Positions 6,594 through 18,500 of a stretch of 37,091 bases of DNA are shown in pieces. The notes beneath the pieces are model-generated. The model was not told the DNA's origin. It did no database searches and saw only the letters and a program-made list of their open reading frames with translations. Each line of letters starts with the position of its first letter. Position 1 is the stretch's first letter. Source of the DNA: Cyanobacteria bacterium UBA791 (lineage in GTDB: Bacteria > Cyanobacteriota > Vampirovibrionia > Gastranaerophilales > Gastranaerophilaceae); NCBI GenBank assembly GCA_002297005.1, contig DBIX01000059.1, positions 3,972 through 41,062 of the forward strand, read 5' to 3'. A program made the position numbers and the translations under genes.

Positions 6594-9500
6594 CTATTTA
6601 CATTTATGAGTTGAATAATCATAAGTTGCACTTGAACCGTTTATGGCTTTACAGCAGTTTTCAGACTGATTAGCAGAAGTACAACATTCGTTACTTGAAT
6701 AAGTACCTTGTGTATGAGTACTTGAGCCACCTGAATATGATTGAGTATTAGCTTCGCAACAACTTTGAGAATTGTCAGAATAACAACATCCGCCGGCTTT
6801 TCCGACCCAACCATTTGTACATGATTCAGCAGAAACAGTACAAGGACCTGAACCTGAACCATATCGTAAGCTACAGTTTACAGTAGTGCCACTTGTTGTA
6901 CAAGAACCAAAGGCACAACAAGTACCACTTATAGTAGGTGCATAATAACCTGAACAAGCTACTTCCAAGTTAGCTGATGTAAATGTTTTAGCCGTAGTAG
7001 TAACAGGTGTTGAACCTGAAGTTACAACATTGAATGAACATCCGCTCGGAGCAGAACTTGATAATTGTACTTGAGCAGAACCGCTTGTAGCACAAGAAGA
7101 TTCACCTGATGCAGTACAATCAGATCTTCCATTTGCACACATTAAAGTATAAGTTATTGTACATTTTTTCTGAGAACTACTTTTACCATTCATACTAATA
7201 GTACCAGTTTTTGTTTTAAAATCACCAGAAACAGCAGAACTACCAAAAGTCAACGTACAATAATTAGTCGCAGCTGCATCAGAATATAATACCCAGTTAT
7301 TAGACATACTAGAATTTGTACCAATATGTTTGATAGTATAATCAGCTGGATATGTTAAATCAGTTGCTTTTGATGATGACGATGTATCAAGTACAAGTGC
7401 GTTATCAGAATCATAAACTTGTACGTGTGTATCAGTTGCAGAGAAGCTTGGACCAGAAGAACTAGTTGATATTTGAATTTGACCATTATCCCATTCATCT
7501 TCTGAAGATGAACCACCACAGCTACAACCTGAGAAGGATGTAGATGTTGAACCAGTTAAGAAAATAGAACCTTTTGCTCCTGTGAAAGTAAGTTCAGAGC
7601 AAGCAAAATATGTATTATTTAGTCTTGATGGACCATTTCCTGAGATTTGTACTCCTGTAAGGAATGAATATCCACTGCCATGAGACCCAGGAGAATTCTT
7701 GATATAGAATTTACCTGTAGAAGAAGTTATACTTTTATAATCAGTAACATTACAAGTTGAGAAGCTTAAAGACGTTAATAATTTAGAACAACTTGAGTCG
7801 CTATAAATACCTATAAAGTTAGAAGTAACCGGAGAAGAAAGGTTACAAACACCTAGCTTAATTTGTTTAGTTGTACCGCCTGCGATTTTACAAGTTCCAT
7901 CTACTAGCGAATAGCTATCATCATGCATAGCCTTACAGCAAACATCAGAAACTGTATCACCATAACAACAAGTGCTAGAAGAAGCATCCCAAACACCAGC
8001 AGTTCTATCTGAAGCCGGAGCAGTAGAAGAAGATTTATAAGCATAATCAGATTCACAACAAGCCTTTGAACCCTGTGCATTTGTACAACAAACAATTTTA
8101 CCAGAATCTTTAGCAAGCCAGCCAGAGCAAGCTTTCATTACAACATTACATGATGCACAAGTTTCACTATGATTAGCTACACTAGCTTGATAATAGCCAT
8201 TGCTAGTAACAACCTCAGAGTTTATAGAACAAGTAGTGTTGTCTCTATCAATATAAGCTTTTTGATAAATTAAGTAATCGCCATAAGTACTATGGTTATA
8301 AGTATATGTTTTCATAGGAACGCCATATAAATATACGCCAGTATGAGCAGGAAGAGATACAGCATGATTACCAGTAACTGTAGGCATAAGCATATAATCA
8401 TAAGAGTTACCAACTTGGCTATTATCTTTTGCTGTATTAGCATCATCTATTAGAGATTGATAATCTCCACTATAAGATGTCTTTTTCGCAATCATCCAAG
8501 GAACAACAGTTTGAGTAATTGCACCACTTGAAGATATATTAATTGCAGGAGTACAAGCATTAGATGCACTAGCAGACAAGATACAAGGCATGTAACCACT
8601 TGCAGAAGTTACGTTATTGTTACCAAAAGTAAGTGTTGTAGGTGAAGTAGTACTTGAACCACTAGAGAAGTTACAACCTTGTGATACTGACCAAGATGTA
8701 AAGTTGTAACCACTATTAGGAACAGCTGAAATAGTAATATTTGGTGATGAACTTGTAATTTTACGTGAAGTACCTGCAGAAGTAATTGTTTCGCCATCAA
8801 CAGTAATACTTGTAATACCATCACCTGGAGTTACAACAATACCATAAGTCTTAGTAGTAGTGCCACCGCCTGATGAACCAGAAGAACAGCTTGAACCGTT
8901 CCAAGTAGCACTTTCACCCATTATAGCTTTACAACATTCCTGAGAAACATTTGCAGAGTGACAACAAGTGCTTGATCCTGATGCCCAAGTACCTTTTTGG
9001 TGATCACAACTGTATGCAGAAATTACACGGCTTGGACCTTCGCAACATTCTTTAGTATTTTCAGAACCGCAACATTTTGTACCATCAGATGAAACCCAAG
9101 AACATGCAGAACCACAGTTCTTTGGAGTGAATGTACAAGTAACATCACCAGCATTTGGACTAGTTACTTCAACTTGACCAGCAAAAGTTGTAAAAGATGA
9201 TCCAACAGATACAAACTTACATGGACCTGAAATTTCTAAATAGTATTGTGCACCAGTAGAAGTATCAGGATATGTATAAGTAAACTCGACAGAAGTAGTA
9301 GCAGTACCACAAGGAATCTTATCACGTGTACCTTGATAAATTTCATTTTTTGTATCAATCAATATAGATGATGCAGAATATTTAGCATACAATTTTTGTT
9401 GAGATGTACCTGAATAACCATAAGGTGCATAAGTATATTTGTCAGGTGTTTTTGCTGTCAAAGTGTAAGAACCTGAACAGCTACCTGTACCTGTTTCAGG

Positions 9501-12500
9501 TTCAGCAACGTTTACTGTAATATTACATTGAGTAGAACCTGAGTTTGGTAAAGTAACAGTCCATTTAGCACCAATATCAGTTGAAGAATTTGAGCCATTT
9601 TTCTTATCACCGATAGTACAGTTACCAGTAACAGAAGCTGATAAATTAGTATTACTATCAGATACAATACTTGCAGCACTCATACCATAAGAGAAAGTAC
9701 CGATACGAAGAGTATAGTTACCAGACGGAACAGAGCTTGCTGAAACAGTACCGTCATTCAAGTTAAGAATTTCACTATTAGATGAATTATATAAAACGAT
9801 GTTATAACCTTTGCTTGCAGCAGAAGAAGTAGGACTAACAAGAACTACAGAGAACTCTTGAGTTTCTTGTTCAGATGTAGTTGGTTTAATAACACAATAT
9901 TTAGAGCCTGAAGTAGCACCTGAAATTGTAGTGCTAGCTGATGTAGCTGATGTAATTGTACATCCGCCCTCAACAACTTCCCATTTAGTGAAAGTATTAC
10001 CACTTGTTGGAGTAGCAACGATAGTAGTACCAGCGGCAGAAGAAACATTCTTAACACCGCCATTTGATACAGAAGTACCAGCAACAGTAACTCCTGAAAT
10101 GCCTGAACCGTATTCAACTCTAACATCAAAGCCTGATGATACAGTTGAACAAGAGCCATTGTACCAGTAGTTGTCATCGCTCATACCAAGACAGCAGTCA
10201 CTAGATACTTGTTTGTCATAACAACAAGTACCAGCTCCTGAATCTGATGAACCACCTGATGATCCGCCTGAAGAACCACCTGATGAACTTGCAGTACAGC
10301 TACCAGTAATCTTACAAGATGTACCCGCAGATTTAGTTTCTATATTAACTTCAATAGAAGACCCAGATAAATTTTCAGAAGTCAAGTTACAACCACTTGA
10401 GCCGACATTTTTAGTAACAGAAGGAGTATAACCAGAATTACAATTCAAAGTAAAGACATATTCTCTGTTAGAATATAGAGAACAAGTAGAAGTTCCTGAT
10501 GAGCTGAACGAACAAGATTTACCAGAAACTGATGCACTTGAGAAGCCATCACTTCCACCTGATGTGAATCTTAAATTAACAGTAGAATCTGAAGAGCCAG
10601 AAGAGCCAGATGAGCCAGATGATCCTGAAGAAGAGCCACCAGTAGCATGTGTTCCAGGTTCTTCATCGCATTTGCTACCGCTACAGATACCGCTTTCTGT
10701 ACCAGTAGCATCAACAGCGGCATAAGCTGGTTGAGCAAACAATGGAGCAGGAGTATAATTTAATACTCTGCCATTTACTCTAACAGCGTCAGGGATATTA
10801 AGAGCTATAAGAGTAGATTGAGGATTATAATAAGCTGTTGTTACGTTATTAACCCAAGTACCAGCACCACTAGGGTTTGTACTTACTTCGCAACAAGCTT
10901 TTGTATTATCTGATGTACAACAAGTTGAGCCATCTAACCAGCCGGCACAATCAGAGCCTTTAAGAATACATTTTCCGCCTTTATATTCATATCCTGAACC
11001 CCTCATAGCTGTACAACAAGCAGATGATACATTCGCATCGTGACAACATGTTGAACTTGAGCTTGCCCAAGTACCAGCACCATCAGGGTTTGTGCTTGCC
11101 TCACAACAAGCCTTAGTATTATCTGATGTACAACAAGTTGAACCTGTTTTCCATCCGTCACAAGGTTCTTCAGTAGCACAAACAGTGCCACCATATAATG
11201 AATATGATGAGCCTTTTATAGCTTTACAACAAGCATCTGAATCTGTTTCTGAATAACAACATACAGAACCTGAAGATATATATGTTGATCCAGCACCTTT
11301 AGGATTTGAAGATGATGTACAACAAGCAGAGCTTGAATTACCTGATGCACAACAAGTGCTACCTACTAAATAGTAGTTAGAATTGTTCATAGCTTTACAA
11401 CAAGCTTCACTTACTGTCGCACTATGACAACAAGTAGCACCTGAGCTTGCCCAAGTACCAGCACCATCAGGATTTAAGCTTGATGTACAACATGCTGAAG
11501 TACTATCAGAAGTACAACACGCTGTGCTTGAAGATGATTCATACCATCCTGAACATTCATCGCCATAAGGTGAAAGTACGCAAGTATAGTTGCCATTTGC
11601 AGAAGAACTTACCCATTGTACTTGACCTTTGCCAATATATGGACTATCTTGTGCTTCGCCTAAGAATGAACAGCCAGAACCTGAAACATTAGTACCGCCA
11701 TATCTATATTCATTAGTAGTACCAGCACTCGTAATAACTACGTCTGCTTTTATACCTGAAATTGGTGTACAACCTTTATCAGCTAATGTATCATCACCAA
11801 CTTTTACGTTTCTGAATTTACTTGTATTATAAGTAGCACAAACGTAAATTTGATTTTTTGTCATTGGGTAACAAGTACCATTATAATAACCAAATCTTGG
11901 ATGACCATTATCTGATGCATATTTTGAACAACATTCTACTGATGTGTTTTGGCTTCCGCAACACATAGTAGTTGCATAGAAATTACCACCAGAAGTGTTA
12001 CCTGGAGCATTTGCAGCAGTACAACAAGTGCTGTCATCATTTGGAGATGTACAACATTTTGCAGCTAAAACATTATTGCTAGAATCTTTAGGGATGTATT
12101 CGTCACCTTCACAGCTTACGCAAGAACATGTCTTTTTGCTTGAATCATAAGTATATGCATCACCATTATTACAGAATCCTTTACAACATACTGCTGAATC
12201 TGTATCAGAGGCACAACAAGTACCACCAGTTAAGAATGCTGATGTAGAACCTTTATACGCTTGACAACAAGCTTCTGATACATCGTCAGAGTGACAACAA
12301 GTTTTTGTTGATTCAGACCAAACACCTGCTGTATGACCGTTTTGGCTAGATTCACAACAAGCCTTACTGTTTTCTTCTGAACAACAAGAGCCACCTGTTT
12401 CACCTGATGTAGTGTACCAGTTTGTACCTGATTTATTATGACAACATGTTTTTGTTGAGCTTTCGTTCTTTATATATAAAGTAGATGATGCACTAGCAGA

Positions 12501-15500
12501 TGAACCACCATAAGTAGTTACTGATGATGTTGATGCACCGGCAACACAACATGTATCACCGTATTGGTAATATCCACCTGCACCGCCTGATGATGATGCA
12601 GTTGTACAATATCCGCTCAAGTTGTTCCAACATCTGCTATTAACATAAGTCTTAGCTCCTGATGTAGCATTTACACAACATTCTTTTGTTGTTTGTGCTC
12701 CAGCAGTATGACCCTTGAATGTAATTGAATAGCCTGAGCCATCATTTTTACCGCTTAATGTTCCAGTCTTAGCACCTGTACAACAGTAGTTTGTGCCACC
12801 TGATGTGTAAGAATAATATCCGCTCGCACCTTTTGAATTTGTTGATTTACAATATTCGTCCATTGTCTTCCAACAATATGAGTTCAACCAGTATGCTCTA
12901 TCGTTTGAACCACGTTTACGACAACATTCTGCTGTTGAATTATCAGAATTATTCTTATATGTAATTGTTGATGAGCTTCCGCCTTTGCCTTTAACTGTTT
13001 CTGTTCCAGTCTTAGATGTTGTACAACAATTTGAGCCGTCTTGATACCAGCCTCCAGCACCATTGTTTGATGTTGAATCTGTACAGAAGCTACTATTTGA
13101 GTTCCAACATTTATTATTAATCCAGTTAAAGTTTACATGGTTATAATTTGTGCTTGTACTTGTACAACAATATTCTGATGACGAACTTGACTGATTCTTT
13201 TTGCCTAAAGAAACATACTTAGAACCATTCCAGTATGATGAATTTGTACTTGTATCGTCTGTACAACATTGACTATTTGTTGCATCATAATCCCAGCCCT
13301 TTAAGCCATCTGAAATTGCAGCTTTACAGAACTCAGCCTTATCTTTCCAACAATAACCAGCGTTATCCTTGCTTGTTGTTGATGACCAGAATGTGTTTGT
13401 ATGTCCACCTTTTGTTTGTGAACTTGTACAACATTGACGTGTAGAATTGTTTGATTGGTTCTTGATAGCTACGCTTGATGAACCTCCGCCTTTAACATAT
13501 TTTGTTTGAGCAGAAGTTGTCTTAACTGTACAGCACGCATTGTTTGTGCTATCCCATAGCCAACCGCCCATACCATAATCGGCTAGGCCTGTTTGTGATT
13601 GACATAATTCTGCATCATCTTTCCAACAATATCCACCCTTACTTGCGTAGTTATTGTCTGTCCATATAAATCTATCGTGTCCACCTTTTGTATTTGAATT
13701 TGTACAACAGAATTTGCTTGATGAACTTGATTGGTTCTTAACCGCTACTGTTGCTGAAGAACCGCCTTTAACATATTTTGTTTGTGCTGATGTTGTCTTA
13801 ACTGTACAACAAGTCTTGGCTGATGAGTCATAAGCCCATCCGCCCATACCATAATCTTTACCGTATGTGCCTGTTGCGTCTGTTTGTGATTGACAAAGTT
13901 CCGCATCATCGTTCCAACAATATCCGCCTGAACTTGCGTAGTTATTATCTGTCCAGTTAAATCTTGTGTGTCCACCTGATGTACCTGAATTTGTACAACA
14001 AGCTTTGTTTGATGCGTTTTGTTGGTTCTTAACTGATACTGTTGCTGATGAACCACCATTTCTGTATACAGTTTGAGAATTTGGTGCTGATTTAATATTT
14101 GTATCATATTTTATTGTACAACATTGGCTAGATGCACTATCCCAGTACCATCCGCCCATACCGTTTGTTTTGTCAGTACAAAGTTCGCTATCATTTAACC
14201 AACAATAGCCTGCACTTCCTGATACCTTTGTACTATCAGTCCAATTATATCTTGTGTGTCCACCTTTTGAATTTGAGTTTGTACAACAGAATTTGCTTGA
14301 TGAACCTGATTGGTTCTTAACAGCTACAGATGATGATGAACCACCTTTTATATATTTTGTTTGAGCTGAAGTTGTCTTAATTGTACAACAAGTCTTGGCT
14401 GATGAGTCATAAGCCCATCCGCCCATACCATAATCTTTACCGTATGTGCCTGTTGCGTCTGTTTGTGATTGACATAATTCAGCATCATCATTCCAACAAT
14501 ATCCGCCTGAACTTGCGTAGTTGTTATCAGTCCAGTTAAATCTTGTATGTCCACCTTTTGTATTACTGTTTGTACAACAGAATTTGTTTGAATCGTTCTT
14601 TTGGTTATACGCTTTTACAGTAGTTGATGAACCACCTTTTACATATTTTGTTTGGGTGCTGTTTGCAGATTTAATATTTGTATCGTACTTGCTTGTGCAA
14701 CATCTACTGCTTGAGCTATCCCAAGCCCATCCGCCCATACCGTAATCTTTACCGTATGTGCCTGTTGCATCTGTTTGTGTTTGACAAAGTTCTGAGTCAT
14801 CTAACCAACAATATCCGCCTGAACTTGCGTAGTTGTTATCTGTCCAGTTAAATCTTGTGTGACCGCCTTTTGTATTACTGTTTGTACAACAGAATTTGTT
14901 TGAGTCGTTTTGTTGGTTATATGCCAATACTTGGGCACTTGTAGCACCTTTTCTATATACTGTTTGTGAGCTATTTGCTGATTTGATGTTTGTATCATAT
15001 TTGCTTGTACAACATCTTCCTGCTGATGAGTCCCAAGCCCATCCGCTCATACCAAAGTCTTTACCATAAGTACCAGCAGCATCTGTTTGTGTTTGACAAA
15101 GTTCTGAATCATCCAACCAACAATATCCACCATTTCCAGCGTGGTTCTTGTCTGTCCAGTTATATCTTGTGTGTCCACCTTTACTATTATTGTTTGTACA
15201 ACAATTTTTGCTTGATGCGTTTTGTTGGTTTTCAACTTTTATTTGTGCACTTGTTGCACCTTTACGGAATACTTCCTGTGTCTTTGGTGCAGTAGTAATG
15301 CTTGTATCATATTTTATTGTACAACATGTTGAAGTTGATTTATCCCAGTACCATCCGCCCATACCGTGGTCGTTCAAACCTGTTTGGCTTTGGCAAAGTT
15401 CTTCGTCATCCAACCAACAGTATCCACCGTTATTTGCATAAGTTTTGTCTGTCCAGTTGAATCTTGTGTGATCACCTTTTGTATTGCTGTTTGTACAACA

Positions 15501-18500
15501 ATTTTTATTTGAATTGTTTGATTGGTTATTTACATTAACTTTTGATGCAGAACCACCTTTTACATTAATATCTTGTGCAGAAGTTGTTCTGATAGTACAA
15601 CATACATTGTTTGCACTATCCCAGAACCATCCGCCCATACCAGCATCATGGTTATATGTATTATTATCTGTTTGATCTTGACACAATTCATTATTATCTA
15701 GCCAACAATAGCCTCTTGTATCTGCATAAGCTTTTGCTGTCCAAATAAATCTTGTGTGTCCACCTTTTGTATTTGAATTTGTACAACAAGCTAAGTTAGA
15801 GTCATTTCTTTGGTTATATGCCAATACTTGAGCACTTGTAGCACCTTTTCTGTATACTGTTTGTGATTTATTATTTGTATTTACATTAACGTCATATTTG
15901 CTTGTACAACAATGGCTACTGCCTTTATCCCAGTACCATCCGCCCATACCGTTATCGTTGCCAGAATCTGTTTGATTTTGACAAAGTTCTTCATCATCAA
16001 ACCAACAATATCCGCCTTTTCCAGCGTAATTTTTGTCAGTCCAATTGTATCTTGTATGACTACCTTTGCCATTAGTATTTGTACAACAGCTCTTTGTAGA
16101 TCTATCAGATTGGTTCTTGATAGATACGTTCGCAGTTGATTCTAATGTAGGTGGGTTAGATTTAATATTACCTTTTGTCCAGTATTTAATAGAAGCTTCA
16201 GGTGTATTGATTGAACAACAATCTGTTCCATCCCAATACCAACCACCTAAACCGTGATCGTCTGATGTATCTGTTTGTTGTTGGCATAAATTATTTACTG
16301 TATCCCAACAATAGCCAGTATTTCCTTTATAGTTTGCTGTGTACCAAATAAATCTTGAGTGTCCGTTTAAAGTTGATTCATTAATACAACAACGTTTTGA
16401 ATAATCATCTGTTAATTGTCTATCGAATTGACCTTGGTGTTGAATATTACCATTACCATTGTCATTTGAACGTGTAGATTTTGAAGTGTCTGTACAACAA
16501 ACACCTGATTTTGCATCACCAATCCAGTTCCAACCGCCTAAGCCGTTGCTACCTGTAGCTGTAATACAGAATTGTGAAGCTGATGTCCAACATTGTGACG
16601 GAGTTGATGTCCAATATTTGCTTTCATGACCATTTTCTGCACTTTCACAACAAGATTTTGTTGCTTCGATTGGTCCTTGACAACAAGATTTTGTACTTGC
16701 AGCCCACCAATGGTTTTTATCTAAACCATTACAGCAAACTTGTGTACCATCTGAAGTACAACAACCAGCGTATGTGTTATATCCTGATGTAGCTTCTGGT
16801 ACCCACCAGCCACCAATACCAGCTTGGTTTGTTGGTGCTATACATACTGCTTTTTCGTTTTCATAACAGTAATTATTGCCGTTATAACTTCTCCAGATAC
16901 CTTTACAACAAACTTCTGCATCAGTAACTGAAGTACAACATTTATCAGCAGATGCTACGTACCATCCGCCTTTACCACCTTTGTCAGCTGGGGCATTACA
17001 TTTATCTTTTTCGCTTGCAAAACAATATTTTGGATTGCTTGTGTTATCAACAATTTTTGTTGTACAACAAGAATTTGTACTTGTAATCCAAATACCACCT
17101 AATCCCTCTGGAGCAGGCTTTTCACATTGGGTTTTTGGATCTTTCCAACATTTTCCGTTTGCCCAAAAACCAGCTTCGTGTCCGTCTTCAACACTCTTAC
17201 AACAAGCCTCTGTGTCATTCGATGTACAACAAGCTGAAGTACCATCCCACCAAGTGTGAGAGCCACCTTTTACATCAGAATATGAATTACAACAAGTAGC
17301 ATTTGTATTAGATGCTACTGATGTCGCTGTACAACATACGTTATTTTTCCATAGCCATCCACCAAGACCGCCTGTTCCGTCTTTTCTTACTTCACGTTTA
17401 CAGTATTCTTCTTGTGAAATACATTCAAAGTTTGGGTTTTTATTTGGTAATGGGATATATACTTGTTGTTTTGTTGTACACATGTGTTCTGGCGAATCCC
17501 AACAAATTTCTTTGCCGTCTTCCCAATATCCACCATTGTTTTCACAATTTTCTTTTGGTGTTAAACACTTTTTAGTAACTGGATCCCACTTATATTCAGG
17601 ATTCAATTTGATTTGTTCATAACAGTTCTTTTGATCTTCAGGAATACATTGAATCTTACCGTCAACGTAGTAAGAAACTGTACCTGTTGGACAAGTTTCT
17701 GGTGCACATCCACCTGATTTTTGCAACGCTGAACATGCCTTTTCGTCAGCTACGCAAACAACTTTACCGTCACAATTATGACACTTGAATGGTTTATCCT
17801 TTGGACAAGTTATAACATTAAAATCTTCATAACAAGTTTCACCTGTTGTTAAAACAACATTTGCACTATTTAGAGGATCTCCGCAACCACCTGTAAATGG
17901 TCGAATACCATTATGGAAAATACCTAAACGATAAGTATCCATACCCTCTTTGTTTGGACCTTTATTACCATTAATATCAATGATAATTTCACCGCAAACA
18001 CCTTTATCTCTGCCATTTACACCAGTACCACGACATAAATGGTCAGAAATTTTGAAAGCAACAGATGCACCGTCACCAGTTCTCAATTTGTAATAATCAG
18101 ATTTTGCATTGTAATTTACTGAACTTTGACCGGAAACAGTTGATTTTGGAAAACAACTATCTGATGTACTTGCACCACAAACTTTTGTAGATGGGAAATA
18201 TGATTCCCAAACTTTTGCAAAAAGTTCATTCTTTTTAGCTTGAGCAACAGTACTCATTTTTTCAACAGAATTGTCTTTTGGATTTTTATAAACCCAACGG
18301 TCTAAATCATCGTTTTCAGCTAGTGCAATTTTGTAAGAACGATTTAATTTGATTACTTGGCTTTGTAATGTGGCTACTAAATCTTTATGGTTTATGTCTT
18401 TTCTTGAAAAATGAACAACGCCAGTAACTGCGGACGCAATAACACCCAATACGATAAGTGCAATCAGAACCTCAGCAAGAGTAAATGCCGGTTGCTTGCC

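Noticed and set aside
13130..16390. Regular ~290-bp repeats considered as a CRISPR array
   Set aside because: Repeat unit is coding, in frame, and without short conserved repeat plus unique spacer structure; no cas genes.
9845..17575. Numerous 60-120-codon frames on both strands inside the giant gene
   Set aside because: They are shadows of the repetitive, stop-poor giant gene, recur with the repeat period and encode low-complexity Leu/Gln/His or Cys-poor peptides.
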